Assembly: GCF_014203045.1 (NCBI RefSeq)
Contig: NZ_JACHIF010000003.1
Coordinates: 186,001-250,000, forward strand
Direction: 5' to 3'
Origin: Prosthecobacter dejongeii
GTDB lineage: Bacteria; Verrucomicrobiota; Verrucomicrobiia; Verrucomicrobiales; Verrucomicrobiaceae
DNA: 64,000 nt
Shown: piece after piece, positions 40,075 to 50,149 of the stretch
Numbering within the stretch: the first letter of the stretch is position 1
How the letters are laid out: each line of letters begins with the position of its first letter
The notes under the pieces: model-generated
Database searches by the model: none
Seen by the model: the letters and a program-made list of their open reading frames with translations, nothing else
What the model was told of the DNA's origin: nothing
Position numbers and translations under genes: made by a program

Positions 40075-40193
40075 GCGGGAGGGGGGGAGGCGTGGGGGAA
40101 GCTCCTGGCGCTGGGGTTTGGCGAGCTGCTGCGGTATAGGAATTCCGCGCTCCTCTCGGGGGCTGTGCCAGGGGCGGACGTTGATGTGAGAGG

Positions 40194-40293
40194 GGAGTTC
40201 CGCGAGGACGCATGCGCTCCATGGCGGACGGGGATTTCAAGGAGTGAGGGCTTCCAGCCCTCATGCTGAGGCCAGGATGGCCTCACTCCTTGG
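40194..40293. repeat. REP-like element pair overlapping the CPBP stop codon
   Basis: GGAGTTCCGCGAGGACGCATG matches the block at 38508-38580. Positions 40239-40291 form an imperfect dyad whose ends AAGGAGTGAGG and CCTCACTCCTT are perfectly inverted and enclose two small hairpins. The reverse complement of 60229-60283 aligns with it almost throughout. Its right end supplies the last codons and stop of the CPBP gene. Confidence 0.8.
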
Positions 40294-41230
40294 GCGTGCA
40301 AGGGGGGCGGGGCAGGCAGCGGAGGGCGAGCCAGCCGGTGAGGAGGACGACGAGGAGGGGGAGGAGGCCGATTTTGAGATTGCTGCCGATCCAGGGTAGC
40401 CAGCCGGGCTGGCTGCGGGTGAGGGCGCTGAAGTATTTGAGCCCGAAGACCCAGCCGCCATGCAGGCCGATGCCGAGCCAGAGGGCGCTGGTTTTCAGGC
40501 GCGCCTGGGCCAGCACCCAGCCGACGGCGAAGAGGGTGGCAAATTCGGCCAGGAGGAAGTCCACATCGCCAAACCCGGCGGCGATCTGACGCAGGACGAG
40601 GAAGCCGCTGGTCCAGGTGACGTCGGCATCGGCGATCTGCCACCCTTCCGGCGGTTTCATGAAGTGGACGATGGCGAAGATGAAGGTGCCCACCCAGAGG
40701 GCGCGGGGGATGGACATGCTGCGGAGGAGGAGGCCTAGGAGGAGGCCGCGAAAGAAAAACTCCTCCACGATGCCGGCACCGAGGGCGGCGGTGAGGGGCT
40801 CGCCAAATTTAAACCAATCAGGCCGCGGACGGAGCTGGTAGGCACCCATTTTCAGAAAGAGGAAGCCGAGGGCGAGCAGGAGGCCAGCGGCGAGGGTGAA
40901 GCCGAGCGCCCACTGGGCGATGCCACGGCCCACGGGCTGCCAGGTGGGCAGCAGGTGGCGGTCTAGCTGCACGGCGCGTAGGAGGGGGAGGATGAAGACG
41001 ATGGCGCAGAGGAGGACGGCGCGGTTAAAGTAGCGGGAAAAGTGGGCACGCTGGATTTCTGCCAGCAGCCACTGGCCGAGGCCGCTGGGGGTGCCGGTGA
41101 GCCAGCCTTTGGCCCATTGGCCAAGGTCAAAAAGCAGCGGGGCTAGCAGGGCACCTCCCAGCATGACGGCGGCGAGGTAGAGCAGGAGCCGGGGCAGGGC
41201 GGAGGGGGGGCTGGCGTTGGCAGCTTGCAT
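40283..41230 (-). CDS. CPBP-family intramembrane metalloprotease
   Basis: Encodes 315 residues with about eight helices. The family motif IVEEFFFRG gives the EE pair at 156-157 and Arg161. FAIVHF supplies a His at 189, and a further motif helix follows. These residues bind the catalytic metal in the Abi/CPBP (Rce1-like) proteases, which cleave within the membrane. The target is unknown. The last residues (PCTPKE) and the stop codon come from a REP-like repeat, suggesting that the original C-terminus was altered. Confidence 0.88.
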   Translation of the reverse strand: MQAANASPPSALPRLLLYLAAVMLGGALLAPLLFDLGQWAKGWLTGTPSGLGQWLLAEIQRAHFSRYFNRAVLLCAIVFILPLLRAVQLDRHLLPTWQPVGRGIAQWALGFTLAAGLLLALGFLFLKMGAYQLRPRPDWFKFGEPLTAALGAGIVEEFFFRGLLLGLLLRSMSIPRALWVGTFIFAIVHFMKPPEGWQIADADVTWTSGFLVLRQIAAGFGDVDFLLAEFATLFAVGWVLAQARLKTSALWLGIGLHGGWVFGLKYFSALTRSQPGWLPWIGSNLKIGLLPLLVVLLTGWLALRCLPRPPCTPKE

Positions 41231-41263
41231 GGCTGCGATACTAGCGCATCCTGGGCACTCTCA

Positions 41264-41569
41264 ATGACCAAAAACCAAATCCACGAATGGCATGAACGTC
41301 TGGAAGACGGCCGCAAGCAGTACATCCGCGCTCACTGGAACTCGCGCGAGTGGCTCTTTCGCCTGGCGCACCCGGATGGTGAGGCCTGGATGCCGATGCA
41401 GCCGACGTCTGAGACGTGGCTGAAGCTGCACGATCTGCTGTTCCGCAAGTACCAGCGCAAAAAACTGCCGTTGAAGCACATCAAGACGGTGGAGGCCTCC
41501 ATGGAAAAGCTGGGCATCCCGGTGCCGGTCCATGGCGGTCCGGAGGAGGCTGAAGAAGAGGAGTATTAG
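41264..41569 (+). CDS. small conserved cytosolic protein, function unknown
   Basis: Encodes 101 residues from the ATG at 41264. The sequence has several Trp and charged residues (EWHERLEDGRKQYIRAHWN) and an acidic tail (EEAEEEEY). No signal peptide or known motif. Divergent from the CPBP gene, with 33 bases between the start codons, so they share a promoter region. The coherent charged composition supports coding. Confidence 0.6.
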   Translation: MTKNQIHEWHERLEDGRKQYIRAHWNSREWLFRLAHPDGEAWMPMQPTSETWLKLHDLLFRKYQRKKLPLKHIKTVEASMEKLGIPVPVHGGPEEAEEEEY

Positions 41570-41907
41570 CCGGTTTGATGGCGGATCCCCCGACGGATTT
41601 CCGAAACTCTCTGCGCCTCTTGCCTGGAGAGTTTAAAATAAGGCGGCTCTGAAAGGGGCTGGGTTTTAGCCCTGCCTTTTGGCTTGGAAGGACGACATCC
41701 AACCCGGCCAGGGACAAGGGCAGGTCCGGGAGCAGGTGGACCTTTCTCATGTCCCTCCAGGACGCGGTGCAACAGGCCACGATTGAGGCGGGTGGACGGA
41801 CGAGACCGCGCCAGAAATCACGCTCCGAAGGGTGAGTCCACACCTGCGTTTGTATTTGTCAGGGCAGGGTTTCTTGGGAAGTCTGAGAAGTCCGTTTTTA
41901 TCTGATC
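41570..41907. other. gene-free stretch with a shared palindrome
   Basis: No convincing gene. It contains GTCCCTCCAGGAC at 41751-41763, whose reverse complement recurs near 50425-50437 in the palindrome cluster. It is probably repeat-derived intergenic DNA. Confidence 0.45.
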
Positions 41908-42195
41908 ATGACTGCTGCCGATCTCGCTCAAGCTCACGTTTTACCTGCGGGTCTTTCCCCGGAGGCGCAGGCTCTCTGGCACACGAAGCATGGGAACTGG
42001 GAGGCGGCGCATGACATCGCGCAGGAGATTCACTCGCCGCTGGGTTCGTGGATCCATGCGCTGCTGCACGTCATCGAGGGAGATCAATGGAATGGCGACT
42101 ACTGGTTTGCCAAGGCGAAGAAACCTTCCCGGGGCCCGGGGGAGGTGGACGCGCTGTGGGAAGAGATCGCAGCGGTGGTACTGGCGGGCCGGTGA
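41908..42195 (+). CDS. small conserved protein, function unknown
   Basis: Encodes 95 residues, Trp- and His-rich (LWHTKHGNWEAAHDIAQ, then DYWFAKAKK), probably all-helical and soluble. The pattern suggests a TPR-like or SEL1-like helical pair. No catalytic motif. It stands alone between two gene-free stretches. No strong ribosome binding site is seen, but the frame is coherent. Confidence 0.6.
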   Translation: MTAADLAQAHVLPAGLSPEAQALWHTKHGNWEAAHDIAQEIHSPLGSWIHALLHVIEGDQWNGDYWFAKAKKPSRGPGEVDALWEEIAAVVLAGR

Positions 42196-42443
42196 AAGAG
42201 CATGCTGGGTTGCTAACCTTCGCCTGATTTTTCAAGCACCCTCGGGAGCTGTCGCAGCATCATGCATGGGAAAGGAGAATCCTTGGGTGCAAGGGGGATA
42301 AAACGGTAGCCCAAGAACCATGCGCAGAGCCAAAGGCGCGTGAAACACTGGTTTAGATTGGTCTCGTTGAGAAGGGGTTGAGGCTCTATTTTCCTCCGCC
42401 TCCCAGGTTTGAGAAAATTTGCGGTCTGCGAGGCTGTGAGGAG

Positions 42444-44054
42444 TTATTTCACAGGCTTCACATACAGGGCGCTGAAGCGAATGTGGGTGTTTTTGGCACC
42501 TTCGAAGACGACTCGGACGCGCACATGATCGGGTAAACCGACGATTGCGTTCTGCCCATTCCATTGGATGGGCACCTGGTAACCGCTGTGGCTGACGACG
42601 GCGGCATTAACACCCGAGTAGTGGGGGAGAGGATGCTCTTGTGCATCCAGCAGTTCAACCTTCAGCCTTGCCTCAGGCCCCAGGCCATCAGCATTCATGT
42701 AAAAATGCTGCGCCTGACCCACTGTTACACCCAGGGGCATGGTGATGAACTCGCTGGTGATCTCTGGGAGTTGATAGTCACCTGGGCCTTTGCCTGCTTC
42801 CTCGACCACAAGATCGCCGAAACGGTCTCGCGGCAGCAAAGCAATGCCCACTCCACCTCGCAGCGGTTCCTCCTCCCAGTGTCGTGGATCCCAGGCCCCA
42901 TAATAGAGATAAGTCTGGTCGCCCACATTTTCAAAACCTTGGCCTTGAATCACGCCCCCCTGATCCCATTCACCGTCCGCACCTCGACGTATGAAGGTCC
43001 ATTCATGAGCGGGTTCTCGGAAGTGGATGCCGTCATTGCTGAGGACAAAACCGAGGTCAATCGTGACGTCCTTCCAGTCCGCTGCGCCGTGCCAGATCCC
43101 GGAGATGCCTAACAGCACATGACCGCGATTCCACACACTGATGCCTTCATGGGTTTGTTCTCCTTCGCGGCTGCGCCCTGGGCCTAACAAAGTATGCTGT
43201 GAATGTCGTGTGAAAGAAACACTGCTGGTCTGAGACCATTGGCGAAAGTCAGGGGAGCGGTATGCCCGTGCTACCCTCCCATGGTAGGGACGGGTGGCGT
43301 CCATCGAGTTTTGCCCAGAGGCATAAAACTGGCCCTGCCATTTGTAGAGGCCGCCTGCTGGTTCAAAGTGAATGGGGGGTAGGACTAGATTCTTGGTGGG
43401 TAACTCGGCTTTTTGCGTTGTTACGGGCTGCTCCATTTTCCATGTAAGCCCATCCGCACTGACAAAAGGAGCCAGTGTGCCCAGTCGCCGCTCTTGACGG
43501 AAATAGACGTGGGTAGAGATCTTGTAGCGCCGTGCCGGATCTGGATCTTCTGGATCGGCCAGCACCTTCACGTTCACAAAACCGAGTGGATAGGGCTCCG
43601 TGCGGATGAGGTTATTATTTTTGTTCCCAGCGTAAGTCACCAGCCCAAGGTTGGGCTTCACCCAGTTCACACCGTCATCACTTTCCGCATAGGCAGCGCG
43701 CCATCGGGCGGAGGACAGCTTGTTTTTCTGGTCATCGTCAAAGGCGACATACCACAGCCTGAATTTGCCATTTTCTCGGAGGACAGAGCCGTAAAACTGC
43801 ACGCCTTTGGCATCCGGTGTTCCTGGAGCACCGCGTCTCAGCACGGGGTTGTTCGGGTGCTTTTTGGGGACACGCATTTCCAGTCGCAGGTTCTGGGCAT
43901 GCGGAATGGAAACGTGATCAAACGCAAACAGAGTGGTGACTTGGGTTTCATCAAAATAGTCTTCAGCCAGAAGGGGGCAGGAGGTCAGAAAGCCCAGCGC
44001 TAGAACCATGCGCGAGACGTGCGCGGTGTGAAAGAATGGGTCGAACATATTCAT
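42444..44054 (-). CDS. exported glycoside-hydrolase-like five-bladed propeller protein
   Basis: Encodes 536 residues from the ATG at 44054, with a signal peptide of about 30 residues (LALGFLTSCPLLA). The body shows repeated blade-like segments: VQFYGSVLRENGKFRLWYVAF, then LYKWQGQFYASGQN, then YLYYGAWDPRHW. This resembles GH32/GH43/GH68-clan propellers and related glycosidase-like PVC proteins. A C-terminal beta-sandwich of about 110 residues follows. I cannot assign all three catalytic carboxylates, so activity is uncertain. Probably acts on plant or algal polysaccharide outside the cytosol. Confidence 0.7.
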   Translation of the reverse strand: MNMFDPFFHTAHVSRMVLALGFLTSCPLLAEDYFDETQVTTLFAFDHVSIPHAQNLRLEMRVPKKHPNNPVLRRGAPGTPDAKGVQFYGSVLRENGKFRLWYVAFDDDQKNKLSSARWRAAYAESDDGVNWVKPNLGLVTYAGNKNNNLIRTEPYPLGFVNVKVLADPEDPDPARRYKISTHVYFRQERRLGTLAPFVSADGLTWKMEQPVTTQKAELPTKNLVLPPIHFEPAGGLYKWQGQFYASGQNSMDATRPYHGRVARAYRSPDFRQWSQTSSVSFTRHSQHTLLGPGRSREGEQTHEGISVWNRGHVLLGISGIWHGAADWKDVTIDLGFVLSNDGIHFREPAHEWTFIRRGADGEWDQGGVIQGQGFENVGDQTYLYYGAWDPRHWEEEPLRGGVGIALLPRDRFGDLVVEEAGKGPGDYQLPEITSEFITMPLGVTVGQAQHFYMNADGLGPEARLKVELLDAQEHPLPHYSGVNAAVVSHSGYQVPIQWNGQNAIVGLPDHVRVRVVFEGAKNTHIRFSALYVKPVK

Positions 44055-44317
44055 GGTTAGGCGGGGTGATCTTGGTGAGGCACTACTGGCGAGGTGCGTG
44101 TGTGGGTAGCCTGCATGGCTGGCCAGGAAGAACGGATGCAATGCGGTGGTAACGCAGGTTTTGACCCCTACTTCTTTCTAAAACTGAGGCAGGATGAATT
44201 GATTTTTGTATAGGGGTCTCCTTTTGTTGAAGCATTGAATTAGCCTGCTACCCAGAGGGTTTGAGGGTCGGCCAATGCTGGCAAATACATAGCCCTACCA
44301 ACCTGACATTCAGAGCG

Positions 44318-45637
44318 TTAGTTCTTGATCGCTTTTTGAAGCCTCCAAGGGGTGGAAGGCTTCCCCCCGGCATAAGCCCCTCGCGTGCTGCTTTTCGGTT
44401 CTCCTTCAAAGTCCTGGTCGTGATCGGTCTCACCGCGAAACGGAGTGAGGTCCAGAGGTGGGCCTTCGCAGTGGCCGGGGCGGGGACGGAGGTCGAGTTG
44501 ACCAAGAGTCAGGGACGGATGGATGAGGTGTTCTCCGGCTGCCTCAACGGGCGCGGTAACATTTTCAGAGGCGTTCGGCTTCGCCTGATCCACCAGCGGT
44601 TCGGTGGCGAAAATCACGTTGCCCACAATGGCTTGGCCCTCCTGGGTCTTGCTGCCGACCCGGATGCCGCGCGCGGCGGCATAAATCGTATTGTGATAAA
44701 CATGCGCCAGCTTCAATGGCAGATCATGATTGCGTAGGGTGATGGCTTCATGCTGCGCGGCGGGGCAATCTCCCAGGACATTGTCATGGATGGAGACCCG
44801 GCCCGAGGCGCGCAGCAGAGACTCGCGAGGATTGTGCCAGATGAAGTTGCCGTAGATCTCATAAAGGTTCATGGAGCCAGGACCGCTGTCTGGGAAGCCT
44901 CCGACGAGTAGGTTAGGCCGATTTCCATCCGGACTGGGTTGATCATTCTTGAGGAAAACATTGTGCCGGATGAGCGTGCTGCATGCGGTGGTGGGCAGAC
45001 CTGGCAGGTCGGGATAGGCCTTTTGATATTTGATCTCCATGCAGTAGCCGATGGGGTCATGAACGAGGTTGTTTTCAATGATGCCGTGTACAAAAGGGGC
45101 GGTGCCATCTGAATTACCGAGATACAGGCCGGTCCCGCAGTGGCGGATGATGTTGCGCCGGATGATCCAGTCCCACGTGGGTGTTTTGGTGGAGATGCCC
45201 ACCGCTTGCTGGGAGGTGTTCCAATCACTGATGATGCAGTCTTCGATCAAGATGTGATGAACCAGGTTTTTCAGCCCTCCCTGAGCGCTGATGCCGAACA
45301 CCCCGGGGATACCCGTGGGGCCTTCACCCAGGATGGACAGCTTCTTCAAAGCCACATAACTGCACTGGCGCAGCTCCACGCAGTTGGCGTTTTGAGTTTG
45401 GCGAATCTCAGCGATGCCTTGTTCCGGCCCCTGGATGGTGATCCACGCATCGGCCCTGCCGTGGCAATCAGTGACGGGCAGTCCACGGCTGTAAACCCCT
45501 GCGGCTAAAACCAGCGTGTCTCCTGGCGCTAGGCTGCCCAGAACCTTGCGATAATCTTGCGGTCCCGCGTGTTTGATTTCCCCGGCAGCAGCCAAGGTGG
45601 TCATCAGCGAGACTAGAAAAAAGAACCCTTTAATCAT
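44318..45637 (-). CDS. exported right-handed beta-helix protein (pectate-lyase-like)
   Basis: Encodes 439 residues with a signal peptide (FFFLVSLMTTLAAAG). PGDTLVLAAGVYS near residues 38-50 is typical of the first rung of parallel beta-helix polysaccharide-binding or lyase proteins. Regular N- and I/V-rich rungs follow (NLVHHILIEDCIISDWN, then IIRRNIIRHCGTGLYLGN). It resembles alginate/chondroitinase-B-like lyases, but no catalytic residues could be confirmed. It lies near another predicted carbohydrate-active protein on the same strand, so the pair may serve polysaccharide use. Confidence 0.8.
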   Translation of the reverse strand: MIKGFFFLVSLMTTLAAAGEIKHAGPQDYRKVLGSLAPGDTLVLAAGVYSRGLPVTDCHGRADAWITIQGPEQGIAEIRQTQNANCVELRQCSYVALKKLSILGEGPTGIPGVFGISAQGGLKNLVHHILIEDCIISDWNTSQQAVGISTKTPTWDWIIRRNIIRHCGTGLYLGNSDGTAPFVHGIIENNLVHDPIGYCMEIKYQKAYPDLPGLPTTACSTLIRHNVFLKNDQPSPDGNRPNLLVGGFPDSGPGSMNLYEIYGNFIWHNPRESLLRASGRVSIHDNVLGDCPAAQHEAITLRNHDLPLKLAHVYHNTIYAAARGIRVGSKTQEGQAIVGNVIFATEPLVDQAKPNASENVTAPVEAAGEHLIHPSLTLGQLDLRPRPGHCEGPPLDLTPFRGETDHDQDFEGEPKSSTRGAYAGGKPSTPWRLQKAIKN

Positions 45638-45688
45638 GCATGCATGAAACGGGTTGGTGGGAAGATTTCTACGCTCTTTGTCGCTCCA

Positions 45689-47299
45689 TCATTTGTCTTT
45701 CCGTGCTCCAGGTACAGGAAACCCGTTTTGCAGGAGAATCAGGCCGATGATGTCGCCTTGGTCATTGCGATTAAAGGTCAAGGAGGCCTCCACCACATCG
45801 TATTCAAAACGGTCCTTGCCCATGTCAAAGACCGGCACGGCTCCCTGTCCGGCGAGTTGGGCATAGAGTGTATTGCCGCGTAGGCTGAGGGTGAGGTCTT
45901 TCAGGCCTAACAAAGAATAAGTTCCCACGTAAGGTTTCAGTTCTGTTGCTTTGTGGAGGATGATGGCGGGCACGGCTTGCTCCGTGCGCGCGGCGGTTTG
46001 TTCGCGTCCATTTTGGAGGAGAGTGAGGGAGGTGATTTGACCTTCCTTGCGGGTGAAGTGGATTTCTGCATTCACCACTTTTAGGAAAAAGCGATCCTTC
46101 TCCCGCGCGAACATCGGCAGGAAAGACTGTCCGGTGAGCCGTGTCCAGAGCTGGCCCTCGCGCAGCAGGATGGTGAAGCGGGCCTCTGTACTAAGGGCAT
46201 ACACGCCGGGGTACTCCTTCAGCGTTTCGCCATCCAGTGTGATCTCCTGGGGCATGACTCGTGGCGCTTCCACACGGGTGCCAGCGATGACCGCCCCGCC
46301 GTCCAGTTCGGTGTTGTTGATCAGCACTACCCGCACCGTGTTGGTCGCTGGGATGACCTGCAAGCCAGACCGATAGCCGCCCGTGCCGCCATCATGATTG
46401 TAGCTGAGGTGGCCATCGCTTTTCGAGATGAAGGGGCCGAGGCCGATGTGGCCACCGCCAGGGACTTCCGCATGGGCCTGCATGGCGAGGGCAAAGGCTT
46501 TGGCCAAGGGGGTGGACTCCGGTTTCGCCATGGCTTGACCAAATTTGACGAGATCCGTGGTGGTGGATCGCAGCGCTCCTGCCCCGGCCACGGCGTCGAA
46601 GTGCCAGGACTTGGCGGGGCGATCCTCCTCATGAGGAGCCGCCAAAGGCAACAGGTTGTCCGTGAGCGTCATGCGTGTGTCTTGCAAGCCCAGCGGCTGG
46701 CAGATCTTGCTGACCACGGCTTTTTCCCAAGCGGTGCCATAGACCTTGCCTAACAAATGACCCAACAAGCCGACGCCGAGATTCGAGTAGCTGCAGGGAT
46801 AAGGGCCCTCACCCTCCAGCTTGGTGTGGGTGAGAAAATCCAGCATCAGCTTTTCATCATAGCCCGCATACGGATCGCCATCTCTGACCCCAGCGGCATG
46901 GTTCCCTGGCAGGCGGGGTAGGCCGCTGGTGTGAGTGGAGAGTTGTTTCAGCGTGATGGCGGCGATGCGGGGATCTTCAAACTTCAGTCCGGGATCGAGC
47001 AGCTTGGAAATGGGCGTCTCCAAAGTCACCTTTCCCTCCACCACTGCCTGAGCTAACAGCAGGCCCGTGAAGACCTTGGTGATGGAGCCGATCTCAAACA
47101 GTGCCTTCTCGTGGTAGTCTTTTGAGTTTTCCGCAGGAGCGGCAAAACCTGCGAAAGTGACTTTGCCATTCAGGCTTTCCGCCGTGGCGATGCCCCCGGC
47201 TTTCAGCTTTTTAGCCGCCTCGGAGGCTGATTCGGCGAGGGGTCTTTCCGCAGCCATGAGCGTGGCGGAAAAAAGAGACAGGACCTTCAGCAGTTTCAT
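45689..47299 (-). CDS. class C beta-lactamase-like serine hydrolase with duplicated C-terminal domain
   Basis: Encodes 536 residues with a signal peptide (SLFSATLMAAERP). The family motifs are SITK (Ser72, Lys75), YSN (171-173) and HDGGTGG near residue 336 in the position of the KTG/HxG box. The catalytic domain matches AmpC/EstB-type proteins, including esterases and D-aminopeptidases. Two consecutive beta-rich domains of about 85 residues follow. Both carry Y-x-G-x-Y and a final TLLQNG / ILLQNG block, a DUF3471-like duplication. Periplasmic. Whether it hydrolyses beta-lactams cannot be told from sequence. Confidence 0.85.
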   Translation of the reverse strand: MKLLKVLSLFSATLMAAERPLAESASEAAKKLKAGGIATAESLNGKVTFAGFAAPAENSKDYHEKALFEIGSITKVFTGLLLAQAVVEGKVTLETPISKLLDPGLKFEDPRIAAITLKQLSTHTSGLPRLPGNHAAGVRDGDPYAGYDEKLMLDFLTHTKLEGEGPYPCSYSNLGVGLLGHLLGKVYGTAWEKAVVSKICQPLGLQDTRMTLTDNLLPLAAPHEEDRPAKSWHFDAVAGAGALRSTTTDLVKFGQAMAKPESTPLAKAFALAMQAHAEVPGGGHIGLGPFISKSDGHLSYNHDGGTGGYRSGLQVIPATNTVRVVLINNTELDGGAVIAGTRVEAPRVMPQEITLDGETLKEYPGVYALSTEARFTILLREGQLWTRLTGQSFLPMFAREKDRFFLKVVNAEIHFTRKEGQITSLTLLQNGREQTAARTEQAVPAIILHKATELKPYVGTYSLLGLKDLTLSLRGNTLYAQLAGQGAVPVFDMGKDRFEYDVVEASLTFNRNDQGDIIGLILLQNGFPVPGARKDK

Positions 47300-47621
47300 G
47301 GGCCGCAGGCTAGCGGTGGATGCTGCGAAAGAGCAAGCTTTCTTGTTAGGCTTAACAAATCACGAAAAGCACTTTCGAAAAGGCGATCTCAGAGGATGGC
47401 TGTGTGGCCAACTCCTCCTGACGCAGAGGTCGTAGGTCGGATGTGTTCGGCGCGAATAAATCCCGCCCACATCGCCCCACCCCTTCGCCGAACTATCCGG
47501 CGGGTTCCTGAACGCTCGCAGTCCTGTTCGTTTGCTTCTGCACCATCCAGTGACAGTGCCGGATGCCCTGGGTATGGCGTGATTTCTGATCTTGGAATTC
47601 AGAAGGCTGTTGGAGTCCACC
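47300..47621. other. gene-free stretch upstream of the beta-lactamase-like gene
   Basis: No convincing gene. Contains GTTAGGCTTAAC near 47346 just upstream of the hydrolase start. Otherwise I see nothing in it. Confidence 0.4.
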
Positions 47622-48251
47622 TTATTTCACCGGATGCCAGCGGTAGTGCCCTGTCAGCGGGAACTCAAACAGACGATCTTCTAACTGGGGACCGCTGCCG
47701 ATGTTGTGGACGATCCAGGGCGTGTCGCCGCCATCGGGCGCAGGCACGACCAGGGCGATGTGCGGCAGTTTGCCTGCCACTGTGCAGGTGATGAGGTCGC
47801 CCGGGAGGTAATCGGCAGCCTTTTGGGTGATGGGTAGGGAGGCTCCTTGGCGCTTAAAGAAGGCTTGCAGATTCGGCACGCGGCGGTGGTCAATGTTGGA
47901 ATCCGGCTTGGCTAGGCCCCAGTTTTTAGGATAGGCGGAAAAGTGCCGTTTCATGTCCTCATGCACCAGCTTTTGCAGGTCAAATCCCAGGCTGCGATAG
48001 CTGCGAATGACCTCATCTGTGCACACACCCGTATCGGCGGGTACATCGCCGCCAGGGTAGGGGATGCGCACGTAGGCCCCATCATACCGCACGGTCATGG
48101 CCGTGCGATCCAGGGCGGCATGGCAGAGACGGGTGGCAAAGCCAGTGTCAGCAGCGGGAAGTTGCGCGCGGGCAGCGGCAGCGCGTTCGGGTGCATCCGC
48201 TCCACAGGAGGAGGTGAAAAGGCTAAGGGCAGCGAGCAGGGGAAAGCGCAT
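47622..48251 (-). CDS. DUF1287 lipoprotein
   Basis: Encodes 209 residues from the ATG at 48251; the frame is open further upstream but without a signal. The lipobox is TSSC (Cys16). The DUF1287 core is clear: DGAYVRIPYPGGDVPADTGVCTDEVIRS, then LVHEDM, DSNIDHRRVPNL and PGDLITCTVAGKLPHIALV. The conserved Cys in GVCTDEV and the His in PHIALV suggest an NlpC/P60-like papain-fold hydrolase acting on cell-wall or amide bonds; this is inferred. Monocistronic. Confidence 0.88.
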   Translation of the reverse strand: MRFPLLAALSLFTSSCGADAPERAAAARAQLPAADTGFATRLCHAALDRTAMTVRYDGAYVRIPYPGGDVPADTGVCTDEVIRSYRSLGFDLQKLVHEDMKRHFSAYPKNWGLAKPDSNIDHRRVPNLQAFFKRQGASLPITQKAADYLPGDLITCTVAGKLPHIALVVPAPDGGDTPWIVHNIGSGPQLEDRLFEFPLTGHYRWHPVK

Positions 48252-48465
48252 GAGAGGGGGAATCGCTTGGATGCCTTTCAGGCTGCCGATGTTCAAGGGG
48301 GATGGCTGATTCCATCCGTGCAATGGACTTTCCAAGGGATTCCTGGGTGATTTCGCCCACTTTGGCAAGATGCGCCCCTCATCTTCGTAAGGGCGGGTAT
48401 CCATTCGTTCTTGTCTTGGTTAGGCCAGAAGGAGTAAGCTTTCACCATCCACCACCTCTACCGCC

Positions 48466-49935
48466 ATGTTTCGCATCCCTGGAGCCCTCGGCAAAGACCT
48501 CTGTGACAAAGACCTGGGCATGACCCGGCGGGACATTCTGCGCATCGGCGGGGCGTCCATGATGGGGCTGACCCTGAACAACATGTTCCGCGCCCAGGCC
48601 GCCTCCGTGAACTCTGCTGCGGCGGGCCGTGTGGGCTGGGGCAAGGCGAAGCACGTGCTCATGATTTACCTCCAGGGCGGCCCTAGCCACCTGGACCTGT
48701 GGGACCCGAAGGAAAACGTGCCAGACAAGGTGCGCTCTGCCTTTAAGACCATCCCCACCAAGATCCCCGGCCATCATTTTACCGAGATCCTGCCCCAGCT
48801 CGCCAAGGTGAATGACAAGTTCACCACGATCAATTCGATGAGCTACACGCCTAACGGATTGTTCAACCACACGGCGGCCATTTACCAGATCATGACTGGC
48901 TACACCACGGATAAGGTGAGCCCCTCTGGCCAGCTCGAGCCGCCGAATGCGAAGGACTTCCCGAACTTCGGCAGCAACATCATCCGCCTGAAGCCGATGG
49001 ATGAGCCCATGCTGCCCTTTGTCATGCTGCCGCGTCCGCTTCAGGAATCCAATGTGGTGGGCAAAGGCGGCACCGCCGGTTTCCTGGGCAAGGCGTACGA
49101 TCCCTACACCCTCTATCCCGATGGCGATGACCTGGACATGGGCAAGATGGACCGCATCAAGATCGAAGACCTGCAACTGCGCCCCGACCTCTTCAGCGTG
49201 CGCCTCCAGCGCCGGGCCAAGCTGCGCGATGCCATCAATGACCAGATGCCCGCCATCGAGGAAGCCGTGAAGGACATGAGCCTGGACAGCTACTACAACC
49301 AAGCGCTGAACCTCATCGCCAGCGGCCGCGCGCGTGATGCCTTTGCTCTGGACCGTGAATCACCGAAATTGCGCGATCGTTACGGCCGCAACACCTTTGG
49401 TCAAAGCTGCATGCTGGCGCGCCGCCTCATCGAGTCTGGCACCCGCGTGGTGGAACTCATCTGGCCCAAGGTGGCGAATTCGGACAACCATTCCTGGGAT
49501 CATCATGTGGGCCTGACCCAGCGCATGAAAAGCCAGAGTGGCCCCATGCTGGACCAGGGCCTGAGCGCCCTTTTTGAAGATCTGGACGCCAGCGGCCTGC
49601 TGGATGAGACGCTCGTCGTCGCCCTGGGGGAATTTGGCCGCAGTCCTGAAAAAGGCGTGTCCACCTCTGGCAATGGCAACAGCGCTGATGGCCGCGACCA
49701 CTGGCCTTACTGCTACACCGCCATCATCGGTGGGGCAGGCATCAAGCGCGGTTACGTCCATGGCAAATCGGACAAGACAGGCTCCTCCCCCGCGGAAGAT
49801 CCCGTGCACCCCACGGAGCTGCTAGCGACGATCTACCACGCCGTGGGCATTGATCCCGAGACCATCGTCTACAACCACCTGAATCAACCGCGCGAGCTGG
49901 TGAAGGCCAAGCCGGTGACGAAGCTGTTTGCTTAG
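48466..49935 (+). CDS. Tat-exported DUF1501 (sulfatase-like) protein
   Basis: Encodes 489 residues. A twin-arginine motif ([10 protein letters not shown], about residues 20-29) opens the signal. The rest is a typical DUF1501 protein: [19 protein letters not shown] near the start, [14 protein letters not shown] in the middle and [29 protein letters not shown] near the end. The fold is that of alkaline phosphatase/sulfatase enzymes, with metal-binding Asp and His. In PVC bacteria it usually pairs with a DUF1549/DUF1553 cytochrome gene, which is absent here. A REP element begins right after the stop. Confidence 0.92.
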   Translation: MFRIPGALGKDLCDKDLGMTRRDILRIGGASMMGLTLNNMFRAQAASVNSAAAGRVGWGKAKHVLMIYLQGGPSHLDLWDPKENVPDKVRSAFKTIPTKIPGHHFTEILPQLAKVNDKFTTINSMSYTPNGLFNHTAAIYQIMTGYTTDKVSPSGQLEPPNAKDFPNFGSNIIRLKPMDEPMLPFVMLPRPLQESNVVGKGGTAGFLGKAYDPYTLYPDGDDLDMGKMDRIKIEDLQLRPDLFSVRLQRRAKLRDAINDQMPAIEEAVKDMSLDSYYNQALNLIASGRARDAFALDRESPKLRDRYGRNTFGQSCMLARRLIESGTRVVELIWPKVANSDNHSWDHHVGLTQRMKSQSGPMLDQGLSALFEDLDASGLLDETLVVALGEFGRSPEKGVSTSGNGNSADGRDHWPYCYTAIIGGAGIKRGYVHGKSDKTGSSPAEDPVHPTELLATIYHAVGIDPETIVYNHLNQPRELVKAKPVTKLFA

Positions 49936-50119
49936 CACAGTATTCATCACTCTCCGAGTGATGCGATCCAGAGAAAAACCTGCCCTCCACCATGAGATCC
50001 GCAGGCGGCCTCTGGGTCGGTTCTTTGAAAGCACAAAGACCTCGCGGACATTTCCCAACCCCTCACTCGGAGAGTGAGGAATACTGTACGCATCACTTTC
50101 CGAGTGAGGTGCTCCAGCG
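49936..50119. repeat. BIME-type cluster of three REP units (family 2)
   Basis: A forward unit CAGTATTCATCACTCTCCGA followed by GTGATGCGATCCAG, an inverted unit ending GAATACTGTAC, and a third forward unit ending GGTGCTCCAGCG. The same units bracket the RAYT at 61295-61984. It starts directly after the DUF1501 stop codon. Confidence 0.85.
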
Positions 50120-50149
50120 AAAAACCAGCCCCTTGCAAAGGTGAAGTCT

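Noticed and set aside
48252..48404. N-terminal extension of the DUF1287 gene
   Set aside because: The extra 51 residues precede a clear lipoprotein signal at Met 48251, so the inner start is preferred.
49936..50119. CRISPR array
   Set aside because: The repeats are inverted hairpins in unequal spacing and linked to a RAYT. No cas genes or regular spacers occur anywhere in the window.
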